Of a stretch of 64,000 nucleotides of DNA, positions 11,650 to 21,924 are shown piece after piece. Source of the stretch: Bretschneidera sinensis (Eukaryota; Streptophyta; Magnoliopsida; Brassicales; Akaniaceae). How positions within the stretch are numbered: position 1 is the stretch's first letter; every line of letters starts with the position of its first letter. The stretch covers positions 79,608,320-79,672,319 of the forward strand of contig CM043702.1 in the NCBI GenBank assembly GCA_023935145.1, given 5' to 3'. A program made the translations under genes and the position numbers. A model generated the notes under the pieces. It worked only from the letters and a program-made list of their open reading frames with translations, did not search any database and was not told the DNA's origin.

Positions 11650-12305
11650 GAGTCCGTTTGGTTCGGGGATAAAATTAGTATGAGATTAAAGTGAAATTAG
11701 ACTAAAACAAGATTAAGAGTGGATTGAAGTAATATGGCATGTATCCTTTTTTGGTTCAAAGAATTGACGAATTTTATGCCATCGAAATATCATGTTTGAT
11801 TGGCAAGATTAATAGTGATATTAAAATAAGATAATTTTTGAAATAACCAAATTACTCTTAAATCTTAACAGTCCAATTAAGTTTTTTATTCATCTTAAAA
11901 TAATAATAATATAATTACTATATAATATATTATAATTATTTTTATTAAAATTATTATTTATTATTATTATTATTTTAATTATCAAACATTATTTAATTAT
12001 AATAATTATTAATTCTTATAATAAGTATTATAATTATTCTTATTATGATTATGATAATTATTGTAATAATTATAATAATTATATTTTGCTTTATTTTTAA
12101 AAGAGTAATATTAAAAATAATGAAAAATAGAAAAGATAAATAAGACATTAATCACCATTAATCACGATTTAAGTATGTTTAAATTAATATCATTTAAAAC
12201 TATTTAAAACAAAAATAAAACACTTTAAACGGTATTATTTAAGCATACCTACGCTTCTAGTCGTAATAGGGATTAAAATTGGACTTATCCGTTTCAATGA
12301 ACCTC
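11650..12305. mobile_element. Possible MITE-like insertion upstream of the aminotransferase gene
   Basis: The left side reads gtccgtttggttcggggata, a start often seen at plant TIR elements; the right side holds ggacttatccgtttcaatga, which is only loosely its complement. No clean inverted ends or target duplication could be fixed by eye. The middle is very AT-rich (see 11889-12075). Confidence 0.3.
11889..12075. repeat. AT-rich simple-sequence tract
   Basis: Irregular runs of taa, tta, att and ataatt fill almost 190 bases with hardly any G or C. It lies 340-530 bases before the aminotransferase start codon and could act as a matrix-attachment-like or nucleosome-poor stretch, which is only inference. 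Confidence 0.7.
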
Positions 12306-12416
12306 GTTTATGTTTTTCTCTCTTTACTTTTGCTCCCTTCGGTCTTTTCTTAGCAGCAGGCTCTCAGCTCTATACATAAGTATCTCCCAGCAGGGACCGA
12401 GAAAATCTCGCAAAAT

Positions 12417-12854
12417 ATGCCAAACACAATGACTTATAGCATCCAAACTTCTCCCCACGTTTCAATCTCTCAATCAACTAGTACCCGTCGTTGGTTCAAC
12501 CTAGCGAGAGAACGAAAAGTAGTCAAAATCAACGGCCAGAGATTCGTGACGGCGTGCCTCAAGGTGGAGGTGAGGGCACAAGAAAATGTGGGGAAGGCAG
12601 GGGCAGCAGGGACCACGGAGGTCATGGAGACGGAGAGGAGAGTTCTGGTGGGGACGTACGCACGGGCGCCGGTGGTGATCGCCAGTGGCAAGGGCTGTAA
12701 ATTGTACGATGTCGAGGGACGAGAGTATTTGGACATGAGCTCGGGAATCGCGGTGAATGCGCTCGGGCATGGTGACCCTGATTGGGTCAAGGTTGTAGTT
12801 GATCAGGCCAATACCCTTACTCATGTCAGCAATGTCTACTACTCCATCCCTCAG
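12417..12854 (+). CDS. WIN1: Aminotransferase exon 1 (transit peptide and N-terminal domain)
   Basis: It encodes residues 1-146. The start ATG at 12417 is the first in frame and is followed by a Ser/Thr/Arg-rich leader poor in acidic residues; the mature protein probably begins near the VRAQEN stretch. Family words follow: [36 protein letters not shown] and [11 protein letters not shown]. The donor is cag|gttcaa at 12855. If intron 1 were retained, the frame would run 36 codons further to a stop at 12963. An AT-rich tatacata sits about 47 bases before the ATG but need not be the TATA box. Confidence 0.95.
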
Positions 12855-15800
12855 GTTCAACCATTTCTCCACTCATGTATTTATGCATTACTGTATACGC
12901 ATGTATTTATGTTGGTATTATGTATGATGACTTTGCATAAGCGATGCTTTGTTTTGATTGCTTAGAAAGTAAGCTCTGAAATATTAGACATTATTATGTA
13001 GTCTATTGCGGTGTTGAAATATTAGAGTATGTAATTTAGGTGAAAGTGGGGTAAATTGATCATTATAGTTATCTTTCAAGGAGCTTAATTTAAGAACAAG
13101 GTTTTAGTTAACGTGAAATTGGGATGATTTGGTCGTGCCTGCCTGGTAAGAGCAGAGGTAAGGACATTTCCCTTCCCACTTTATGATAGGGGTTTGGGGC
13201 ATGTGTGGGTTTTAACAATTAAAAAAGAAAAGAAATTGGGATGTCTTGCACTCGCAACCCTCCAAGTGCAAATTGGGAGGGCGTACCAGAAGCATACAAC
13301 TTCAACGTGATTGTGATTGTGATTGCACCCACTATCAGACAGCGGCTAGTAAACTAAACGATTGAGAAATTAACTTAGGGTAAACAAATTGAACGCCTAC
13401 CAGAGTATTTGCTCAAAAGTAAATACAAGTTGCAAGGGAAAAATTGAACTTGAGATTAATTTAATCGCTTCGATTAAATAAAGTCTTAGGTCACACTGAA
13501 AAATCACAACAAGAGCAGTTTGTGAATTGTACGAACTGATTTCAATGCTTGAAATTGAAAGAAAACTTGAATACAAAAAAATAATTGCAAAAATGCAAGT
13601 TAAAGAAGTAGGGTCTCTTCTGGGTATGTGTGTGTAAAGATTGAAATTGTTGATGCTCTTATGCTTTTATATTTCTCATTTACAGAGCTACCTTGATTCT
13701 CTCAATTAACTGCCCACTTAACTGACCTCCACTATCTTTGCCTATAATTGTTTAGGAGATCATGGGTAGATAATGGGAAAAACTGAGTCAAACCACTTCC
13801 TTTCTTGGTCCTGATAGTGAAAATCCAAACCGACGGTAGCCTCTCATTCACTTCGTCAAAACTGAGTTAGATTGATCATTAGCTTCTAGTTCACACCGAC
13901 GAAACTTGAACCTTCCTTACTCGAGCCTAGACACGTGTTGGACTCACATCATTGGCCTACTTAATCTAAACTAGACCCAAACTTAGCCTTCATGACTCAT
14001 ATCAACCCATCCCAACCATAAGGTTCCATTTCATCATTCTTATGAAAGTAAAACCCATTAAGTTGGACCTACCTAGCCCAGTCATGTAGGCCCATCATTG
14101 ACCCGGTTCCAATTTGGCTTTTAATCTTCTTTGGTTTGGCATGAAAATTGAGGGTTAACAACATGATTGGATTGATAGGTAATATGAGGAGATAATTGAA
14201 GATGATGCTAACCCCTATTTTAAGCAACCATTTTTTCGCACCGACGCATCAATTAGGTAGAGTGATTTCGGACTGATCTAGTGAAAGCATGGACTCAAGC
14301 CACCAGAAGTGAACCAATCCAACTAGATGGGCTCTATGTGAATGCTAGGCTTTTAGTTACGGTGGGCCTCATCGACTAAGGAAGGTCCAACAAGAGTTTT
14401 TGTCGGTGTGAAGTGATGCCTATCACCAACCCGAGCTTAGCTTTTGTAGTGTGAACTAAGAATAAGAAAGAAGGTGGTTGACTTGATCTTAACCCATTAA
14501 CTACCCATGATCCCTTTCACAGTGAGATGCGAGATAGTGGAGAAAATCATGGGTCCCATTGGTGAAGGAGAAATAGTTTAGTGGGACATCCATTTTCCAT
14601 CATGACACATGATCTGTTAATGAGTAGTTACTAGTTGTTTCCCTAAAAAGAAGGCACCACCATCAGCTATATCAATGAGGTATTCAGATGGGCTTCAATA
14701 TCGTTGGTGTGAATTGGGGATAAATGAAGGTATGGAATTTCGTTGTCAGAGGGCCAAGAAAGGAAGTGGTTTGACTCAATTTTCTCCATTATCTACTCAT
14801 GATCCCTCAACGGTTGAGAGTAGAGATAGTGGAGGTCAGTTGAGGAAAGTGGGCGGTTGGTTGAGAGAATCAAGGGACATTGAAGACCAAGGTGTAAACC
14901 CAATATGGGTGAATTGCGTTTTTAAAACTTTTTGCACAATAAACAAGTTTTAAATACTTTTCTAGCATAATCAAGAGCAACAAGTATAATAGAGTTGAAA
15001 TTAAAGAGATAAGAGAGAGAATGTGCAAATACTATTTTTAGTGGTTCGGTAATATCGGATTTCTCTGACCCTACATCCATTCTGTTCAAGGAACCTCTTC
15101 GAAATAATCCACTAATACAACGAGCAACTTTTTGGGTGTTGCCCAAACCGTACAAAATCTCTTCTGATTAAGGAAGACTTTATAAGTAGTGTTTAACACC
15201 TAAACACTCTAAGAGTTACACTAATTTTTTCTCTTTACAATGAATGAAAATTTAATGTTCAAGATCAAGAGAGACTTTGTATTTAATGCTCTTACAAAAA
15301 AGGAAAGATCTCTCTTAGAAGTTCAAAGCTTTTAAGAATGATTCATAAAGGTTTTGAAAAAGCTTTGAATGAATTAAATGAGAAGATGAAGATTAATTGC
15401 TCAAGAGTTGTTAGGTTTTTCAATTTATAAGGGGTTTATATAGATTTAAAACCTCTTAACCGTTGGACACAAGGAAAACACGTTTGAGAGCTATTCAGAG
15501 CATTTAATGCACTGAACGACGCTTTACTTTTGAAATATTACCATTATTTTCGAACATTCAGTCTGGATGCTCATTTAAAATTCAAATTTGTTTCAGGTAA
15601 TTCATTTAGTCGACTGAGAGGATTGTTCAGGCGACTGGATAAGAAGGCAGAATGTTTCTGACCTTCATTCAGTCGACTGAAAGATTTACTAAAGGAATCA
15701 TTCAGTGGACTGAATGACCTAAAACACAGTTTTCTGTTTTCAGTTTGTTTTCCCTTCAAAATGGTTTTTTGTCAAAGCATTTTTGTTTAAGCAAATTGAG

Positions 15801-18800
15801 TCATAGAAAAAAGCTAGGTACTTAAGTAAGAGAGTTACATAATTTAAATTATTATCTTAGTAGCTAGAGAGATACGGAATAAAGAAACCTATAAGCAAAA
15901 ATTTAGCTTAAAATAGAGAGCTTAAGTTCTCTCGGGACGAATCAAAAATAGAACATAGAAGCTGAAATTAAACAGAAAGTAAGCAAATAATAGCAAGTAG
16001 GATTCTTATGAACTAAGAGCAAACATCCATACATAAAAGCTAAGGCTCCTATGAGCCTAGCAAAATAAACATCCATACATAACAGTTAAGGCTTCCATGA
16101 GCCAAAAATCCCATAAGTGCATGAAAAACTAAAAGCACACGAAAGCAAAGGAAATATAACTTGCAAATAGTTCTGGAGATTCATAAAAAGATAGATGAAT
16201 GAAATCAATGCTCCCATCGTAATGAGGAGAAGAAGGAGGAGGAGGAGCGAAACAACGAAGCTGAGCCTGAATCTGATCCATCTGGGCTTGCATCTGAGCA
16301 TTCTGATCTCTAACTTCAGCGAAGGACGGAAGTTGGAGAAGTCATCGTACACCACTGTGAATCCAATCCTCAAATCCTTAAGTCGGGCTTCACTAGCCTG
16401 CTGCATGCTGCCCAGAGTGACCTGAAGGCCAGCCAAAGCTTGAAGGATCGCATCCTGAGAGCCTCCTGAACTATCTGGAACAGCTGTCCTGTGCTGAGTG
16501 GGTTCCTCTGCTGCATCTTCACCGGGAGCGGCACCCCTAATCCTTATATTTCTCCCAGGCTTAGAGACTACCAAGTTGTCTCTAATTAAGCAGCCCATCT
16601 TCTGGAGAGATGAAGCATTGATCACATCGGTTGTATCAAGCTCTTGAGATTCGTTCTCAGGGAGAGGAACCTCAAAATGCTTCAAAATCAAGGTAATCAA
16701 CATGCCATAAGGAAGAGCTCCTATATTACTATCATGCCCAGATATCATGTTACTAATGATCAAAGGATAGAGGTTATAAGGAGTCCCAGTTTTGAGACAA
16801 AAGATTAGGATGATGTCTTGCTTTGAAGGACAGTTTCGACTACCTGATCGCGGATTAAGGGTCCAGTTAACTACTAGGTTTAGGATCCTAAAATCTAAGC
16901 GAAGGTCATGTAAGTATTGTAAGTTTGAATACCGTAAGTGTAGGAACTATCTCCTGTAACTACTCTACAGGCCTCGTGATGATCAAAATCGACAGGCCAA
17001 CCGTCTCCTTTCCACTTAATCCCATCTACAGGTAAGTCTAAAATGGTATGAAGTATAGAAGGGGACACAGTGATATCTTTCCCCATGACCATAGTGGAGA
17101 GTCTAGTTGAGTAGGGTGAGGACTGTTTGTGATTAGAGTAAAATTGATGGATAAGCCTAGGGTAGTATTTTTCATGTAAAGTGATTAGGCTAGACCATCT
17201 TAATCTATCAAATAGAGGTTTGTGTCCAGTACTTCTTACGTAGCATCTCAAAATTTTAAATTACTCTTTTAAACCTTTTTCTGTTTAAAACTGATTACTG
17301 TAGGTAGAGCTTGCTAAGCAACTAGTGGCTTGCTCTTTTGCTGATCGTGTGTTTTTTTCAAATTCTGGAACGGAAGCAAATGAAGCTGCTATCAAATTTT
17401 CTAGGAAGTTCCAAAGACACTCAAACCCTGATGCAAAAGTGCCAGCTACTGACTTCGTATCTTTCACCAATAGCTTCCATGGCAGGACTTTAGGTGCCCT
17501 TGCTTTGACAAGTAAAGAACAATATAGAACACCTTTCGAACCTGTCATGCCTGGAGTGACTTTTGTAGAGTATGGAAATATACAAGCTACAAAGGAATTG
17601 ATTCAGCGTGGAAAAACTGCAGCAGTTTTTGTGGAACCAATCCAGGGCGAAGGGGGCATATACAGTGCAACAAAGGAATTTTTACAATTTCTACGAAATG
17701 CTTGTGATGATGCTGGGGCTCTCCTCGTCTTCGATGAGGTAATCATCTATTCAGTGTCATTTTATCGTTGCATGTAGATAACCTGAGTTAATGTTGGATT
17801 CTGTTGTCAGTTTTATTTGGTTAGAAATTACAATTTAGTGTTCTGTACTTGGGCATGCCCAACAAGTTACTTTGTAGTTAGCCTTTCCTAAAACCTGTTG
17901 TGTGATATCTAAGTAAGTCAGTATGATAACTGCTTAACTACTGTTTTGTTCTTGCCATTGATACTGGTGGTATACAGTTTTAGGCTTAACATTCTGGGAA
18001 CCGTGTGGTATATAATACTGTATAGTGGACCTTTCGATGGATTCTGCATATTTGGAAAGAAAAAATAAAAGAAAAAGAAAGAGAAGCATAATCTATGCTT
18101 TGGATGGTTTCTACTCTTGCGTTCTTGGCAACAGCAGTCATAGTAAGAATTGCAAATTGCTTGGAAGGATAAGTTGGCAGTTACTCATGGTCCTGCAATG
18201 TATACTTTCATGAGGTTGTTGACAAGCTAAGAAAAACTACTGATAAGAAAAGAGACAACCTACGAAAATCTATTTTGAGTGATGAATTGTTGTTCTTGGC
18301 GTTATTGTTTTTGCTTGATGAGCATATAGAGCTGCTTGGTGTCATTTATTGGCTTTTAAGGTGGGTCTTTGTTTTCTACCCAATATATTTTTTAATCAAT
18401 AAAAGCAAAATCACTATAGGGCACCAAGGAGGTGCCAACCCTGTACAAAAATCATCTTTAGGACAAAAGTTTATAAATTCAAAAAGCTTGTATTCATCTA
18501 AAGAAAGAATGATCATTGAACCATGGTGAAATAAAGAAAAGATTGGAGAAGAAACTCTTGTATATTGATTGAATGAAAAGAATACAATTGACTCAATATA
18601 TATAGACTTATGAATATTAAGTCTAATAGGAATATGATACTACAACTACATAAGATAAATATGATCTAAGCCTACTAGGACACTCATTAAGAATCCTATT
18701 AGGACTCTCAACACTCCCCCCCAAGTTAGAGCATAGATATCATATGCACCCAACTTGTTATATGTAAATCGAACTCGAGAATCATCCAATGATTTAGTAA

Positions 18801-21800
18801 ATAAATCTGCTGATCTATCGACTTCACATGTCTGGTACTAATCACATTTTGTAGAAGTTTTTCTCGAACAACATGACAATCAACTTCAATATGTTTAGTT
18901 CTCTCATGAAACGTTGGATTATTTGCAATATGAATAACTGTTTGATTGTCACACACCAAGCTTATAGGACTTAACTGGTTAACCCCAAGTTCTGCTAACA
19001 AATGCTTTAGCCAAACAATCTCACTAGTATGTGCCATTGCTCTATATTCAGATTCAACGCTCGACCTAGCAACCACAGTTTGCTTATTATATTTCCATAA
19101 TATTAAATTACCTCTAACAAATACACAATATCGCGTAGTGGACTTTTAACAAAACGGAGAGCTGGCCTAATCTGCATCAGTATAACCTTCAATTTGAACA
19201 TGACAATAATTTTGATAAAGTAAACCATGACCAGGAGCACTCTTAAGATATCTTAAAATTCGAATAACATCCCAATGACTAGTTCGTGGAGCATCGAGAA
19301 ATTGGCTAACCAAAAAAGTTGCAAATGAAATATCAAGTTTAATGATAGTTAAATAATTCAATTTTTCAACTTGCCTTTATTGCCCCGAATCAGATAATAA
19401 GTCATCTTGATCAATTGCAAGTTTTGTATTAGGATGCATAGGACTATCTATAGGCTTACACTCTAACATTCTAGTATTAGTCAACAAATCAAGAACATAT
19501 TTTCACTGAGATAAAGAAACACCATGACGAGATCTAGCAACCTCGATACCTAACAAGTATCTCAATTACTCTAAATCCTTTGTCTGAAATTTAGTACTTA
19601 AGAATTGTTTCAGTGCTAGAATTCTTTCTTTTTTATCTGCTCTGGTCACAATATCATCCACATATACAATTAACAATATTCTACTTGCTTCACTGTGTTT
19701 ATAAAATACAGAATGATCTACACCACACCTGCTGAGGCCAAAATTAATTACTACTTCACTAAACCGACCAAACCACGCTGGAGGAGATTGTTTCAAGCCA
19801 TATATAGATTTATTTAATTGACATATTAACCCAGACTCCCCTTGAGCAACAAATCCAAGTGGTTGATCTATGATTACTTCTTGCAAATCATCATTTAGAA
19901 ACACTTTTCACATCCAATTGATGTAGGGGCCAATCAAAAGTAACTACTAAAGAGATAAACACACGAACATACGTAATCTTCACCATCAGAGAGAATGTCT
20001 CAGCATAGTCAATACCATAGACCTGTGTGTACCCTTTTGCTACTAGGCGAGCTTTTAATCTATCAATAGTACCATCAAGATGAACCTTTACAATATAGAC
20101 CCAGTAACAACCAACAACAAATTTCCTAGATGGAAGAAGAAGCAAGTCTCATGGACCATTAGTACTCAAGACATGTATCTCTTCATCCGTAGCTGCTTCC
20201 CACCCAGAATGAGACAAAGCTTTTGTAATAGACTTAGGAATACTAAGTCTAATAGGAATGGGACACAACAATTAAATAAGATAAATATGATATAAGCCTA
20301 CTAGGACGCTCATTAAGAATTCTATTAGGACTCTAAACAAACCAAAATTCAAAGTGTTGATTCAAATACTCTTGAGCTTCTCAAGAGATCTCTCAACTTC
20401 ATCAAAAGTTCTTCTATTCCTCACGTCCAAACCAACCAAATAATAGCTAAGGGGACCAAAGGAAGCAACTTTCTCTTTTCCTTGCAAATATGAATCCCTA
20501 CTAATCCCATAATTCATACCTTACCAAGCTGGCACTTACCAACGAAATGCCTATCACCAAAAGCGCTAGGTCCCAATATATTGAAAAAAAAACTTTAACC
20601 ACTATATGTATGCAAAAACAATTTATTAAGTATAACATGTGCCTCAACTGATCCTTTAGTATGATATTGGTAAATGTTTAGACTTTAGGGACTTTGAAAT
20701 CTTTTTCAATGGTGTTTTGGTGAACTTGGATGCCCTAGTGCCATCAAGTCATTAGGGAAAGCTTAACTTGGCAACTTAGGGGCAAGCTCACAAATTTCAT
20801 TGGGAAGTTTAAGATTGCTGCTAGGATCCTCAGAAAGTTCCTTTGAAATTCAAGTTCTGCTGGTTGCTCCTGAATAGGATAGTTGAGCAAGTCCAGCCAT
20901 GCGGCACATGAGCTTCACTTGTTCCTTCAACTATGTGCCTGATCTCAGTGCTTTGCTTTCATTTTTGATGGATTCTATGGTTTTGGTGGCATTGAAAGAT
21001 GTTATTCCATGTCTGCATGCCAACATGATGAGTGCTTGATGCTTTTGCATTTATGGTGCAGTGCACCTGATGTGATTAGTACAGTTAGTGTTCAAGAACC
21101 AGCTGTGGCATGTGATGTCACTTGACATGACTGAGGAATTAAGCTGCCTGCTGATCAAAGTTGGATTATTTCAGTAGATATTTTTCCAAATCTGAAAATT
21201 AGTTTTATACAGGCATCCTTGCGCGATGCTCAGATGTATTGGCATAAACAAAGAGATAGATAACATAGCATTATTTTTTTATGAGCTTGCATATCATTAC
21301 TTCCCTTGAATTCATATCATCTTACAAATTTATTTTAGTTCATGTAATAAGAAGTTTCCTTTGTAACGTGCATTTTTGCTGGTTCTGTAGGTTCAATGTG
21401 GTTTAGGCCGTTCTGGATACCTTTGGGCCCATGAAGCCTATGATGTCTTCCCCGATATTATGACCCTTGCCAAACCTCTTGCTGGAGGCCTACCTATTGG
21501 AGCTGTATTGGTGACTGAAAGAGTTGCCTCTGCCATAAAGTTTGGCGACCATGGAAGCACTTTCGCAGGCGGCCCTCTGATATGTAACGCTGCCCTCACC
21601 GTTCTAGAAAAAATCTCAAAACCTAGTTTCTTGGCCAGTGTTTCTAAGAAAGGTCAGTACTTCAAAGAAATATTAAAGCAAAAGCTAGGTGGAAATTCCC
21701 ATGTGAAAGAAATACGTGGACTTGGGCTTATTATTGGGATTGAGTTGGATGTTTCTGCATCACCACTCGTGGATGCTTGCCGAAATTCTGGTCTTCTAAT

Positions 21801-21924
21801 ACTCACTGCTGGAAAAGGAAATGTTGTGAGACTTGTGCCTCCATTGATCATAACGGAACAGGAACTTGAGCGTGGGGCTGAGATTTTGTACAATGCTTTG
21901 CCAGTGCTGGACGAAGGCAACTAA
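12417..21924 (+). CDS. WIN1: Acetylornithine aminotransferase, chloroplastic (three exons)
   Basis: This class-III PLP aminotransferase moves the amino group between N2-acetylornithine and 2-oxoglutarate, giving N-acetylglutamate 5-semialdehyde and glutamate, in arginine synthesis in the plastid. Exons 12417-12854, 17304-17738 and 21391-21924 join at phase 0 into 468 codons, close to the roughly 457 residues of the Arabidopsis protein. Visible landmarks: a Ser/Thr-rich N-terminus of some 50-70 residues (transit peptide), [11 protein letters not shown] at 165-175, [10 protein letters not shown] from 203, [14 protein letters not shown] with Asp290 (pyridine-nitrogen contact) and [11 protein letters not shown] with Lys319 (PLP Schiff base). 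All splice sites are GT-AG. No stops or frameshifts occur, unlike every neighbour. The plant gene symbol follows Arabidopsis WIN1/TUP5. Confidence 0.95.
13688..13802 (-). repeat. Inverted copy of a 115-130 bp intron repeat
   Basis: Its complement reads aagaaaggaagtggtttgac, then ccattatctacccatgat, gatagtggaggtcagtt and ttgagagaatcaagg. The same order is found in direct orientation at 14752-14880 and, more diverged, at 14466-14560. The arms at 13688 and 14752 could pair in a transcript of intron 1 with a loop of about 950 bases. Confidence 0.75.
14466..14880 (+). repeat. Two direct copies of the intron repeat
   Basis: Copy one (14466-14560) reads aagaaagaaggtggttgact, taactacccatgatccc and gagatagtgga; copy two (14752-14880) reads aagaaaggaagtggtttgac, tatctactcatgatccc and agagatagtggaggtcagtt. 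Copy two is the closer match to the inverted copy at 13688-13802. The repeats look like parts of LTR or terminal regions but no element ends were found. Confidence 0.7.
14900..15960 (-). mobile_element. SIRE-like LTR fragment in intron 1
   Basis: It shares with the Copia-A LTR the order gggtgaatt, a tagtggttcggt block (about 15045), a gtgtttaacacctaaacactc block (compare 10210) and a cluster of AGTCGACT-like motifs at 15598-15712. It is diverged, and TG/CA ends were not fixed. The orientation equals that of Copia-A. No second LTR is present before exon 2 at 17304, so it is a fragment or solo LTR. Confidence 0.6.
16021..16110. repeat. 46-bp direct repeat, two copies
   Basis: The words aaacatccatacataa and taaggct(c/t)c(t/c)atgagcc occur at 16021-16066 and again from 16067, differing at a few bases. 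It lies at the 3' side of the opposite-strand ORF and has no assigned role. Confidence 0.7.
16086..17251 (-). pseudogene. Plant putative transposon protein (Transposase_32-like), two open pieces
   Basis: The upstream piece (17251-16895) reads [13 protein letters not shown] and [20 protein letters not shown]; the downstream piece (16763-16086) begins [13 protein letters not shown], then [20 protein letters not shown]. This order (chromosome-like reading of FY.N, .G..I..S...I..IL.LP, then YG.LIT.IL..F.V.L) is that of the plant-specific transposon protein domain often carried by non-autonomous LTR elements. A low-complexity stretch of Leu codons follows ([14 protein letters not shown]). A stop-containing gap at 16764-16894 separates the two. 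It lies antisense in intron 1 and its start is only about 50 bases from the splice acceptor. Activity unlikely. Confidence 0.6.
17304..17738 (+). CDS. WIN1: Aminotransferase exon 2 (PLP-binding core, first half)
   Basis: It encodes residues 147-291, from [18 protein letters not shown] to LLVFDE. It carries SGTEANE (residues 167-173), which binds the PLP phosphate, SFHGRT around 203-208, whose aromatic residue stacks on the cofactor, EPIQGEGG and Asp290. Acceptor tgtag|gtagagc and donor gag|gtaatc are canonical. Exactly 145 codons at phase 0, so it could be skipped without frameshift, though that would remove the cofactor site. Confidence 0.95.
18524..20339 (-). mobile_element. Copia-D: internally deleted Ty1/copia in intron 2
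   Basis: Perfect target duplication aacca lies at 18519-18523 and 20340-20344. The 3' LTR is 18524-18713 (TGGTGAAAT ... CTCAACA) with a purine tract (aacttggggggg on the element strand) beside it; the 5' LTR keeps only about 105 bases (20231-20339). Between them only RT and RNase H remain, with Gag, protease and integrase absent. The deletion joins the LTR stump to the RT start at [12 protein letters not shown]. At 1.8 kb this is a fossil with all its mobility genes lost or broken. Confidence 0.9.
18726..20230 (-). pseudogene. Copia-D reverse transcriptase and RNase H
   Basis: The RT starts near 20230 with [14 protein letters not shown], then [48 protein letters not shown] and [10 protein letters not shown] (the YVDD box, about 19650). 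RNase H follows with EGYTDAD (19170), [21 protein letters not shown] and [33 protein letters not shown] at 19076-18800. Frame breaks lie at about 19891 and 19566, among others. These words match the usual copia order with good conservation, so the insertion is not extremely old. Confidence 0.85.
21391..21924 (+). CDS. WIN1: Aminotransferase exon 3 (PLP lysine and C-terminal domain)
   Basis: It encodes residues 292-468 and the stop. [10 protein letters not shown] continues the LLVFDE word of exon 2 across the junction; [14 protein letters not shown] holds the PLP lysine (residue 319); [18 protein letters not shown] is the next family block; [13 protein letters not shown] and [13 protein letters not shown] close the small domain. 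The stop is TAA at 21922-21924. The 3' sequence to about 22340 carries several aataaa-like signals (e.g. ctaaataaataag at 22330) but no single site can be chosen. Confidence 0.95.
   Translation, partial: VQCGLGRSGYLWAHEAYDVFPDIMTLAKPLAGGLPIGAVLVTERVASAIKFGDHGSTFAGGPLICNAALTVLEKISKPSFLASVSKKGQYFKEILKQKLGGNSHVKEIRGLGLIIGIELDVSASPLVDACRNSGLLILTAGKGNVVRLVPPLIITEQELERGAEILYNALPVLDEGN

Larger units (their letters stand above)
12855..17303 (+). other. Intron 1 of the aminotransferase gene (4449 bp)
   Basis: GT at 12855 and AG at 17302-17303 (ttactgtag) bound it. It holds a repeat cluster with inverted copies (13688-14880), a SIRE-like LTR piece (about 14900-15960) and an opposite-strand ORF pair of plant-transposon-protein type (16086-17251). 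About 12970-13680 shows no recognised feature; 13140-13300 may contain a short insertion but I cannot name it. Confidence 0.9.
17739..21390 (+). other. Intron 2 of the aminotransferase gene (3652 bp)
   Basis: GT at 17739 and AG at 21389-21390 (ggttctgtag) bound it. It contains the deleted Copia-D at 18524-20339. 17739-18523 and 20345-21390 show no domain or element ends; around 18420-18520 the text gggcaccaaggaggtgccaa resembles the 3' tail of a LINE-type repeat common in woody plants, but this is a weak impression. Confidence 0.9.

Noticed and set aside
12470..12872. Minus-strand ORFs of 106 and 123 codons opposite exon 1
   Set aside because: Antisense shadows of a GC-rich coding exon; no family recognised and the plus strand is clearly the gene.
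13140..13300. Possible SINE (tggtaagagcagaggtaagg and a gggtttggggcatg stretch)
   Set aside because: No convincing A and B boxes, tail or target duplication could be fixed.
16195..16425. Plus-strand ORF of 76 codons with an Arg run
   Set aside because: Antisense of the Leu run in the plant-transposon-protein ORF.
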